Shown here piece by piece: positions 56,329 through 64,000 of a stretch of DNA of 64,000 nt. Where the stretch lies: positions 516,789-580,788 of the forward strand of contig NZ_JAHA01000003.1 in assembly GCF_000526935.1 (NCBI RefSeq), in the 5' to 3' direction. The notes under the pieces were generated by a model. It was not told the DNA's origin and made no database searches. It saw only the letters and a list, made by a program, of their open reading frames with translations. Within the stretch, counting starts at the first letter, position 1. The number at the start of each line of letters is the position of its first letter. Position numbers and translations under genes: made by a program. The DNA is from Butyrivibrio sp. FCS014. Lineage in GTDB: Bacteria; Bacillota; Clostridia; Lachnospirales; Lachnospiraceae.

Positions 56329-57081
56329 TCAAGCCTCAACTGTCTCTTCTGCAGTAGCCTCTTCCTCTGCAGACTGCTCAGCTGCAACATCAGCCTCAGC
56401 ACCCTGGTTAGCCTCGATAACAGCATCTGCCATCTTACCAACGATAAGCTTTACTGCTCTGATAGCATCATCGTTACCGGGGATGATGAAGTCAAGCTCC
56501 TCGGGATCGCAGTTTGTGTCGCCGATACCGATAAGAGTGATTCCAAGTGACTCAGCCTCCTGGATGCAGATTCTCTCCTTCTTAGGATCTACTACAAAGA
56601 TAGCATCGGGAATTCTCTTCATGTCTCTGATTCCGCCAAGGTTAGCCTGAAGCTTTGAAAGCTCCTTCTTAAGCTGAGCTACTTCCTTCTTGGGAAGAAC
56701 ATCAAAAGTTCCGTCTTCCTGCATCTTCTCGATCTTCTTCATTCTGTCGATTCTTGACTGGATTGTCTTGAAGTTTGTAAGCATTCCGCCAAGCCATCTC
56801 TCGTTAACATAGTACATTCCGCAACGCTCTGCCTCAGTCTTAACTGCGTCCTGAGCCTGCTTCTTGGTACCTACGAAAAGGATTGTTCCACCCTGCTGTG
56901 CAATCTCGAATACTGCCTTGTAAGCCTCGTCAACCTTAACAACTGACTTCTGAAGGTCGATGATGTGGATTCCGTTTCTCTCTGTGAAGATGTAAGGAGC
57001 CATTTTAGGGTTCCATCTTCTGGTCTGGTGTCCGAAATGTACACCTGCTTCAAGTAACTGTTTCATTGATACAACGCTCAT
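56329..57081 (-). CDS. rpsB: 30S ribosomal protein S2
   Basis: The 250-residue protein has the [19 protein letters not shown] start, [12 protein letters not shown] and the DAIFVVD segment. A C-terminal Ala/Glu-rich tail (about 25 residues) is present. GGAGGT lies 7 bases before the ATG. Leader and promoter upstream are unusually clear. Confidence 0.97.
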   Translation of the reverse strand: MSVVSMKQLLEAGVHFGHQTRRWNPKMAPYIFTERNGIHIIDLQKSVVKVDEAYKAVFEIAQQGGTILFVGTKKQAQDAVKTEAERCGMYYVNERWLGGMLTNFKTIQSRIDRMKKIEKMQEDGTFDVLPKKEVAQLKKELSKLQANLGGIRDMKRIPDAIFVVDPKKERICIQEAESLGITLIGIGDTNCDPEELDFIIPGNDDAIRAVKLIVGKMADAVIEANQGAEADVAAEQSAEEEATAEETVEA

Positions 57082-57266
57082 TTTGATACCTCCGTTTGGT
57101 TAATCTTCCGTACACCTTGTGCCCGCTACTCCTGCAGTGCGTCTCCTGTCAGGCAGGCTCCTCTTCTGATCGACAATGCCGACACCGGAAAAAGAATCGG
57201 ATGTACGTGTGTATTTGTTACTGCCATAGCCTTAAATGGGCATAAACAGCCCTATAAGCCCACAGC
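57082..57266 (-). ncRNA. Structured 5' leader of rpsB, possible S2 autoregulatory element
   Basis: About 185 bases separate the predicted start from the rpsB ATG. The stretch is GC-richer than other leaders here and holds repeated pairing parts: UGGGC with GCCCA near 57240, and purine-rich runs GAGCCTGCC, GACAGGAG and CTGCAGGAG near 57130-57165. It has no terminator. Leaders of ribosomal genes often bind their product; no described family is recognised. Confidence 0.45.
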
Positions 57267-57272
57267 TTTTAT

Positions 57273-57301
57273 ATATTATCATACGGATTTTGATAAATCA
57301 A
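57273..57301 (-). promoter_or_regulatory. Sigma-A promoter for rpsB-tsf
   Basis: On the minus strand TTGATT (57296-57301), a 17-base spacer and TAATAT (57273-57278) with an upstream TG are present. It lies right after the terminator of the upstream gene. Confidence 0.75.
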
Positions 57302-57346
57302 CAAAAAAATAAGACATTATCCACATTTTTACGGTAATGTCTTATT
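57302..57346 (-). terminator. Terminator ending the fla/che-side transcript
   Basis: AATAAGACATTA and TAATGTCTTATT form a perfect 12-pair stem with a 15-base loop, followed on the minus strand by TTTTTTT. The stop codon of the MltG-like gene lies inside the stem. Confidence 0.88.
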
Positions 57347-58459
57347 TCGTGATTATATTTGCAACCTGTTCGTAGCTTGCGCCCTCGGGAATTGTCTTTA
57401 CTCCCGAACGAATTATTCTGTCTATATGCTGTTCAACAAGATATCTGTTAAAAGAGCTTGCGTTGTCGATAAGTCCTTCTCTTTCAAGGATGGCTGCCAC
57501 CGCTTCAGAGCCAAGTCCGCCGGGGATTGTAACACTCTTTCCGGATGCTGTCTGAGTAGATGACTGCGAACCTGATGATGAGCTTGAACCTTGAGATGTC
57601 TCTGTTCCTGTCGATACGTTTGTACCGGTTCCCGTTCCTGTCCCGGATTCCGATGAGGTACTTGTTCCTGTTGAAGTACCGGAATTACCGGATGAAGTGC
57701 TTTCTGATGAAGAGCTTCCGGATGTATTGCCTGACGCAGAAGTCTTACCTGTACTTGTATCGCTTCCTTTCGTCGAAGAGTTTTTTCCGGAGGATGCAGT
57801 ATCTGTGGAAGTGCCTGTCGCAGTTTCTGCCGAAGTACCGCTGGAAGTACCGGTTACCGTCTCTGTAGAATTACCACCGGATGACTTCCCGGTCGATGTT
57901 TCAGTTGAAGAACCGGTTGACTTCCCGGTTGATGTCTCAGTTGAAGAAACCGGTTGACTTCCCGGTTGATGTCTCACTTGATGCGGAGGCTGACTTCCCG
58001 GTTGATGTCCCGGAACCCGTATCCTTGGCAGAAGCTACATCGGTAGTCTTTACCTGTCCTTCTGCTGCACCCTGAGCATCATCGCCTGAGCTTTCACTCT
58101 GAGATTCTCCCTCTTCTGCATCCGTACCTTCTCCTTCTTGCGCTTCTCCAGCCACGCCAGAAGAAGGTTGATCTGGCGAAGTGACTGTTTGGTCGACTTC
58201 CTCAGGTATTTTTTCTCCTGCTTGACCCAATGGCGTATCGGATGAAGATGTATCTGTTTTTTTCATTACTATTCCCTGCCTCTTTGCTGTTCTGAGAAAG
58301 TGTGCCGGTTCCGGCCTCTATCATTCCGAGCTCCTTGGCTCTTCTGATAACCTCGGCATCACTAATGGTGGTCTTCCTGCCACCAAGGGCAAAGCCCATG
58401 ACGATAGCGGTGAGAATTATGCCGATTCCCATACCGCGAAGATAATACTTTAGTTTCAT
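57342..58459 (-). pseudogene. MltG/YceG LysM-subdomain-like protein with Ser/Thr/Gly linker, frameshifted
   Basis: Three frames join into one protein of about 370 residues: a membrane helix with GMGIGIILTAIVMGFALGG near the start; an acidic then Ser/Thr/Gly-rich linker with repeats; and a C-terminal domain with VTIPGGLGSEAVAAIL and TIPEGASYEQVANIITK, like the N-terminal LysM-like part of MltG. The catalytic part is absent. The first break is in a run of 7 T at 58258-58264, and the second is an extra A at 57947-57949. Sequencing error is likely. It lies just before rpsB, at the far end of the fla/che run. Confidence 0.7.
57889..57978. repeat. 36-bp tandem repeat coding Ser/Thr/Gly units
   Basis: Two to three copies of a 36-base unit read as SSTETSTGKSTG; the third is diverged. 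One copy has an extra A, which breaks the frame. Confidence 0.75.
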
Positions 58460-58474
58460 TAAATATCTTTTCCT

Positions 58475-59437
58475 TTATCTTACTTTTCTGTGTTTGTTTG
58501 AAAGATCGATAACCAGTTTCACTTCACCTATTCCAAGGCCAAGTTCTCTGGCAATGACCATATTTGATTTGCCCTGCTTGTGCATCTCAAGGATCTGTCT
58601 GTTCTGGGAAGCGGGATCATTGGCTGTAAGTTCCTCCATGGATGTGTCAGGATTTTTGGCCTTGCCCTGAACTCTGACTGCTTCCTTAATGGGAATCACC
58701 TTTTGAATCGGATTGCTGCTCTGTGTCGCCCTTTCCTCCAATAATATGGAGTCCGTTTAAATCCTCCGCATTCAGGATCTCAGCCGGAATCTCCTCAAGA
58801 ACTTCAAGTTCCTTAAGGTTCTTCTCATCGACGTAAACCGCTCTCTATGCTGCCCTCAGGCTGGGGCTGTGAATTAACAGGAGCCGGTGCATCGGCGTCA
58901 GCCTGATCGTTCTTTTCTTTATATGGAATATGGATTCCACTGAGTTTATCCTCAGCTTCATCAATATACACTGCCCGAAGATTAGATGCCTCTTTTGCCT
59001 CCTTGGCTGTAGCCTGGGCATCAAGAACAGCCTGCTTGGGCTTCATCAGTCTTTCTTGAGACTTCGGAGACAACAGGACGTAAGATTTTTTGTGCTTGTC
59101 ATTGAGCATGTCATACATGAACATGACTTCAATCATGATTTTTGTGGATATCATTGATAACGGTATCAGAGTACTCGCCGATGGCTGACATCTTCTCATT
59201 GGAGATGCGCTCCATTGCTCTCTCTGTCCTGTCCAGAGTATTGTCAACGGTATCGTCGACCATATTTTCGATGGTTTCCTTCTGATCCTCGACCTCACGT
59301 CTAACAAGCTCACGAATTTCTTTTTCCATGAGCATCTTTTCTTCTTCATCCATTTCTTTACCGGCAGGAAGAAGGTAACCCAATATTATCGCAGCGAATC
59401 CTGCGACGATGAGAACAATCTCTGTGATACTTATCAT
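58475..59437 (-). pseudogene. DUF6115-like membrane coiled-coil protein with C-terminal HTH, frameshifted
   Basis: Joined frames give about 320 residues: MISITEIVLIVAGFAAIILGYLLP as the single membrane helix, a long coiled coil, then a Glu/Pro-rich linker and a helix-turn-helix end (ILEMHKQGKSNMVIARELG, EVKLVIDL). Breaks: an extra base at 59131-59132 (after NHD, reading on as EVMFMYDML), a missing base near 58840, and one more near 58752. The place between the fliA side and rpsB is that of SwrB in Bacillus, and the design (one helix, then coil) is similar. Function is not known. Confidence 0.65.
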
Positions 59438-59519
59438 AACTCCGCCCAAAAAATCCCAACAAAAGAGTCGCGTTTTAAAAAAACACGTTTCTTTATTATA
59501 ATATAGAACCGTTAAATCT

Positions 59520-59900
59520 TCAAATCAAACCCGATGACAGATGAAGGTCCACAGGTTTCCCATTCCTGTCCCTCATGTTATCTGCTATTTTTTCCATCTG
59601 CTCTGTGGTCAGCTGACGCTCAACAACCTCGTCGTCGTCCCCCTGGTTTCTACGACGATTTTGCCCTCCGTCTCCCATGTACTCATTAGAGCCCTTGTCT
59701 TCCGCATCAGCGTTCATCCCGTCCTGTGAGATATCATTCTTGGTGTTGACCTGATGCTGTTGATTCTCAACCTCATTGTTGAACTGAGTCTGGAAGTTGT
59801 GCTGATCCGCAAGGGGTTCTGGCCTTCCTCTGCCAGCTTTAATGCTGGTTACATCCGTTGACGTAGCCATTACGCCAAAATCAATTCTGGTTATGGACAT
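59520..59900 (-). CDS. Orphan 126-residue hydrophilic protein
   Basis: This is the one uninterrupted gene in the damaged zone. The protein is hydrophilic, Asn/Gln/Asp-rich in the middle and not recognised. The end reads HLSSGLI, but if one base were missing at about 59527 it would read HLSSGFDLKI and stop, which is a more natural end. A GGAGG lies 11 bases before the ATG. It sits between fapA and DUF6115. Confidence 0.55.
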   Translation of the reverse strand: MSITRIDFGVMATSTDVTSIKAGRGRPEPLADQHNFQTQFNNEVENQQHQVNTKNDISQDGMNADAEDKGSNEYMGDGGQNRRRNQGDDDEVVERQLTTEQMEKIADNMRDRNGKPVDLHLSSGLI

Positions 59901-59925
59901 CGCTCATACAACCTCCTCTCTCCCT

Positions 59926-61575
59926 TTATATATCGGCCTGCGAGCCTTTATCATATAGGTGCAGTCCGGTTACATCTCCCGAGTTTATAACAAACTTACT
60001 GTATTGAACAGGCTTTTTTACTATCATGGAAAGCTCCCTATGTTGACAGTCGTCCCGGGATATGCTGTCCCCTCAACAATAACTTCAGCTTCCTTTGGAC
60101 TTCTGCCAGCTTTGCCCATGAGGCTCCGAATATTCTGCGGAATCCTGCCTCAATCTGCTGCGTAAGGGTTTTGTTCATCTCTATTAAGCTTCTTGGCATT
60201 GGCAAACCTGGTCAGGAAGTGAACTTGGCGCCCGCCTTAAGCATCTTGGTAAAACCATCGATGGTGGGCTTTATACTATTTATATTTTTGCTGGCTGTCT
60301 GGATGTTCTTCTGCAGCTCTTTTAACCGGATCTTAAGCTTGCGGATTCTGCCACCCGACTTCGATAATAGTAATTGCGCTCCCCATCTCAGACCCCCAGC
60401 ACCTTTGCCCTTATCTTATCTGCTGCCAGTAACCTTTACCGCCTGCTATGAAGCCTCTTCTTCCGGTAACGTTATCTTCTGTTTCCCGAGGCACCGTCGA
60501 ATGAAGTATACATTCGCTGGTGATACTGGCCTTTGGCCATTCATGGTGGCGTTTCTCAATGAAACTTGGTGACAACATTTTCCGCCGGCTTTTATATATG
60601 CCGCCTGCCTTGGCCTCCCGCATTTCAAGTATAACAATCTGCCCCGCATCAAGTGTAGCCCCTTCTACGATTCCTTTTACAACAATATTTCCTCCGGCCT
60701 TTACGCTGAAATTAGAAGCTTATGACACCTTTACTTCAACGCTGCCTTCGTATTCGATATTACCTGTGGAAACATCGACATTCTCAAGTACAAGAACATC
60801 TGATACGGTGATCTTGCCTTCTTTTATGGTAACGTGGCCCTGACCTTTGCCTGCTGTAAGTGTAAGCTTATCTTCGGAAAAGGACCGTGTTTTTGCCGTA
60901 TTTTATAAAAGCGGATTTCACGGCATGGGGCCTTGATGTTCTCGCCGTGGAACATTTATACCGGGTTCTCCCGGCTTTTTCGGGATGCAGAGTAGCCAGA
61001 AGCTGTCGGCTTCCACATTGTTAATAAGATTCAAATGGAAATAGTCAACCACTTCCGTCCTCTTTAAGGGGTAGGCTTTGCCCTGAGATTTGCATTGAAA
61101 TGAAGCTCAACTTTCGCATCCCGGCCCTGGACAACAGGTTTTCCCTGAGCGACAACAAGCGTTTTACAGTACTGCCTGTGTTCAAAAAAGTTATGTATAA
61201 CATCTTTGTTGATGCCATAATTAACTTTTCTGTAAAGCGAGGACTGCTAAGGACCTCATTCTCTCAGTCATCAGCTCCGCTCCGTTTTTGATGGCGGGTA
61301 AAAAAATGCTGTGACAGTCATGCGGTCCTGAGAATGTCGAACTTACAAGGCCTCACGTTCAGGAAAGATCTGAGCGTCATTAAAGAGAACGACACTTTCG
61401 TCTGCTTTTTGTCACAGCGTCATTGATTTACAACTACGTCGTATTGAATTTTTCCGATCGGTCAAGATAGTCTCTCTGACATCGTGACGTTTAGCGGTCC
61501 CGCCATCTGTCGGTTGCAAACCACTTTGATGCCGGTGCCTTTTGGCGTGATCACCAGTTGAAAATAACCATTCAT
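59926..61575 (-). pseudogene. fapA: FapA family (DUF342) protein, multiply frameshifted
   Basis: Fragments in different frames fit one DUF342 protein of about 550 residues. The start reads MNGYFQLVITPKGTGIKVV and the end EVIVEGTAYPGTTVNIG then VKKPVQYSKFVINSGDVTG, both typical. Between them, the ITVSD/GKGQGHVTI-type and GGNIVVKGIVEGAT-type beta-helix repeats of the family are seen in broken form. FapA-type proteins are polymer- or metal-linked and occur in flagellar loci. The stop TAA is at 59926-59928. Confidence 0.65.
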
Positions 61576-61598
61576 TCTTTTTACCCCGGCAAACCATA

Positions 61599-62388
61599 TT
61601 ATCTTGAATTTGTGAGGTAATCCCTAGATATTTGCCGAGTTTCTCCCTCATCTTCTGAAGAGCCCTGGTGTGAAGCTGAGAAATTCTGGACTCAGAAACC
61701 TCAAGAAACTTCGCTTATCTCCTTAAGTGTCAGTTTCTTCATAATAATAAAGCAGTATGACTTTTCTTCTCCTTGTCAGTCAGAAGTTCAAGAGACTCAG
61801 CCAGCATCTTCTTAAGCTCTTCCTTCTCAACCGCCTCCTCGGGCCTTTACGAATGAAAGAACTGTGATTATTGGAATCATCGGTTAATGTCTGAACCCTG
61901 ATCCATAAAACTCGTTCAAAGAAACAACGCCGGTGACTTTCATCTGGTTCTGCCAGTTTCTGATACTCATCTTCGCTGATCTCCATTTTTGCAGCGATCT
62001 CGGCATCGGTGGCAACGTGGGCCGCCATCTCTTTCTATCTCTCTGATAGCCGCAATCGATTTTCTTCTGACCGTTGTCTGGATGGTACGGGGAAATCCAG
62101 TCCATTTTCCTTATCTGATCCAGAATAGCTCCGCGGATCCTAAGACTCGCATATGTTCAAATTTAACGTCTTTCATAAGATCGAATTTATCTATGGCATC
62201 AATAAGTCCAAAGATACCATAGCCTACAAGATCATCGTATTCCACGTTAAATCCAAGGTACATACTAAGCCTTCCGGCAACCAGTTTTTACCAGAGGAGC
62301 CATACTCAAGTATCAGCTTCTCCCTGATATCAGCTGACTTGGTCTTATTATATTCAGTCCATAATTTATTTCTGCCTGCCTCGTCCAT
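61599..62388 (-). pseudogene. fliA: Flagellar sigma factor FliA (sigma-28, SigD), frameshifted
   Basis: Joined frames give a sigma-28: MDEAGRNKLWTEYNKTKSAD, then LEYAPLVKLVAGRL (with an extra G and an extra A), region 2 YDDLVGYGIFGLIDAIDKFD, FETYASLRIRGAILDQIRKMDWISP, and region 4 LTDKEK, ISQLHTRALQKMREKLGKYLG. Extra bases break it about every 100-200 bases. It would transcribe late flagellar and chemotaxis genes. The exact stop is uncertain, near 61599. Confidence 0.75.
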
Positions 62389-62415
62389 GCATCTTTTCCC
62401 CGGTCAATATTTTTT

Positions 62416-62762
62416 CTAGAAGTCAGATGTAATATTCTGGGTCCATCCACAGAGGTTACATCTTCACCACCCCCTCGGCTTCCATTGCGGCCCTTGCTCT
62501 TCTCAAGTCTTTCAGCCTCAGCTTTTTCGGGCCATGGCTTTCTCGTAATTCACATCGAGGAACCTGTTTATCATCTTCTCAATGATAAGTCCGATGATAA
62601 GGAACACCACAACGGATGCAAAAACAATAATAAACCAATCACGTACCGGATAGTGCTTAAAGTAAGTGAAAAGAGCTATGATCCGCTGTACATCCCAAGC
62701 ACTATCAGCGGTGTGATCAGTTTTGTATTAACTTTTTTAATCTGTTCAATATCGGTATTCAT
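62416..62762 (-). pseudogene. Small single-helix membrane protein between cheD and fliA, frameshifted
   Basis: A start MNTDIEQIKKVNTKLITPLIVLG is followed, in other frames, by FKHYPVRDWFIIVFASVVVFLIIG and MINRFLDVNYEKAMARKAEAERL. This suggests a cytoplasmic helix, one or two membrane spans and a charged tail. It is not recognised; its ATG overlaps the cheD stop (ATGA). The end is a guess (TAG near 62416). Confidence 0.5.
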
Positions 62763-63253
62763 ATGGTCTTCTCAGGCTTTCCTACAGCTCTGATTAACAA
62801 AATATTACCGTTCTCGGGATAAAAAATAACTGTCCTTCCGTAAGAATCTCCGGTATCCTGTGCCAAAACCGGAATGTTCATCTCCCTTGAGGCTTTTTAA
62901 GCGTGGCCTGAACATTTCTGTCGCCGACACGCATAGCGTTATTGCTTGACTGAAAAGCAAACATCTGAGCTCCGCCTGCGATCTTGGCCACAAGCCTTGA
63001 TCTGGCTGGCTCCTTTTGCAACTATCTGCTTTATGAGCTTCTTCTATGCCCGTATCGGCAAACTTGGGGATATTAGAATTATTTTTATCTCGGTTGAATC
63101 AGGTAGCATGATATGTGCCAGGCCGCCTATCTTGGTAACAGGGTCTCTCACAGCAATTCCCACACAGGAACCAAGTCCCAGTGTAGTGATTCCGTCAGGG
63201 CTGACACAAATATTCAGAATCGGCCATACCAAACCTTTAATAATTTGGCTCAT
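62759..63253 (-). pseudogene. cheD: Chemoreceptor glutamine deamidase CheD, frameshifted
   Basis: The intact first half reads [26 protein letters not shown], with the active-site Cys, and [13 protein letters not shown]. The rest is found in other frames: AKIAGGAQMFAFQSS, MRVGDRNV, then VIFYPENGNILLIRAVGKPEK. About 164 residues in all. CheD deamidates receptors and works with CheC, encoded next to it. GAGGG precedes the ATG. Confidence 0.8.
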
Positions 63254-63265
63254 ATATTTCCCTCA

Positions 63266-63920
63266 TTAAACATCAATGTCTCCCATTCCGAGAGATGACA
63301 GAATCTTTTTGTAAACCAATCCATATCAGGCAAAAGAATGAAAATATCCGCTAAGCTTAAGTTCATCAAAGAACTGAGTCCTCAAATCAGGAGTATCTTG
63401 TCGCCCATCATTCCGAAACTGGATAGCCGGTACGCTAAGGATGGCAGCTGCCATATCAATGGCCACATAAGGAACCGAAGGAACAAGCTTTAAGGTTTGT
63501 CATCATCGAAAAGTGAATTCAGATAGGATCCGGTTGATGATATTACCTACTTCCTTTAAGGCTGACATTTCAAACCTCATCAAATTCCTGGTCTTCAGGT
63601 TTGGCGCCTGTTCCCATAAGCTTATCCACGAGATGTCTTGCAGCCTGCTTGCCCCAAGAAGGAACATGATACTTCCGTTCTATATTCTCCCTCCACTGCA
63701 AGATAAAATGCCTGCCCATTATCTTTCTCTGCTCCGCCCATCATATCCCCCGACATCCTTGAAGTCAAGAAGTCGTACCTGAGGAGACAAAACATATCAA
63801 CCTTTGTTCCAATCAATCTGCGCCCAAGGCTGTAGTGGCATTACCGGCTCCGATATTGCCCAGCTCCTTGAGCACATCAAAGTACTGGCTGGATAAATTA
63901 TCCAGACTCATTTCTCCCAT
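63266..63920 (-). pseudogene. cheC: CheY-P phosphatase CheC, frameshifted
   Basis: Joined frames give: LSSQYFDVLKELGNIGAGNATTALA, the first active-site motif; then MSALKEVGNI with the second; then LKLVPSVPYVAIDMAAAILSVPAIQFG and, at the end, KILSSLGMGDIDV. About 215 residues. CheC removes phosphate from CheY and binds CheD. At least three breaks are seen. GGAGG precedes the ATG at 63920. Confidence 0.78.
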
Positions 63921-63934
63921 ATTCAATCCTCCAA

Positions 63935-64000
63935 TCAGCCTGCGTTAGAAGCCTTCTCTTTTACTTCCTTCTCAGCCACAACAGCGTCCAGATCAAGAAT
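63935..64000 (-). CDS. cheW: CheW chemotaxis adaptor, C-terminal end (cut by window edge)
   Basis: The final 21 codons, ILDLDAVVAEKEVKEKASNAG, fit the CheW end, where LKILDLD is the last conserved strand. The identification rests on that motif and on the cheC-cheD neighbours. Confidence 0.55.
   Translation of the reverse strand: MLDLDAVVAEKEVKEKASNAG

Noticed and set aside
57560..57957. Plus-strand frames with repeated Val/Pro/Glu units, at first CRISPR- or surface-protein-like
   Set aside because: They are the reverse strand of the Ser/Thr/Gly repeat gene; the repeats are in-frame coding units with no spacers.
57940..64000. Programmed frameshifting as an explanation of the broken genes
   Set aside because: Breaks occur in many genes at unrelated sites and with both signs, without slippery heptamer plus structure patterns.

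Overview
The window looks like chromosome of a motile, anaerobic, low-to-mid GC member of the Lachnospiraceae. Butyrivibrio or Pseudobutyrivibrio is the best guess, inferred from gene content and not from a marker gene. Pointers are a complete six-subunit Ech-type energy-converting [NiFe] hydrogenase with hypFCDE, a short HisG that needs HisZ, the Firmicute order rpmB-yloU-fakA-recG, minCDE, and a fla/che tail running into rpsB-tsf as in Bacillus. Almost every gene is on the minus strand. The one clear exception is a 1423-residue activase fusion at 29147-33418.

Region by region, from left: 1-4.3 kb holds an RNase G/E fragment, DUF2344, a TIGR03960 radical SAM protein and a HisIE fusion. 4.3-8.1 kb carries hisB, hisD, hisG and hisZ. 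hisA, hisF, hisH and hisC are absent from the window. 8.2-14.7 kb is a housekeeping run: recU, two pseudouridine synthases, a HAD phosphatase, an amidase, a coiled-coil protein, coaD and rsmD. 14.7-19.7 kb has topoisomerase IV (parC, parE) and a DegV/FakB protein. 19.8-24.5 kb has recG, fakA, yloU and rpmB. 24.6-29.0 kb is a tightly packed four-gene cluster: a solute-binding receptor with a receiver domain but no working kinase, a rhomboid-fold protein lacking catalytic motifs with a zinc module, a sigma-70-like protein without region 4, and an orphan. This is the most plausible undescribed system here.

29.1-33.4 kb is the fused 2-hydroxyacyl-CoA-dehydratase-activase-type protein. 33.5-39.6 kb holds a coiled-coil protein, a polysaccharide deacetylase, metA, ligA, rluB and mecA. 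39.7-50.3 kb is a probable csoR-echABCDEF-hypFCDE operon, which makes the ferredoxin-dependent, ion-pumping hydrogenase and most of its cofactor assembly under a CsoR/RcnR-family metal sensor. 50.4-55.1 kb has an OhrR-type regulator, a P-type ATPase and minEDC. 55.3-57.1 kb is tsf and rpsB behind a roughly 185-nt leader.

From 57.9 kb to the right edge every gene except one is broken by one-base insertions or deletions, often in short homopolymers: the MltG-like protein, DUF6115, fapA, fliA, a small membrane protein, cheD and cheC. Intact protein can be read by switching frame. Genes left of 57.3 kb show no such damage, so low-quality sequence at a contig end is more likely than real gene decay. 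Coordinates there are reconstructions from the sequence.
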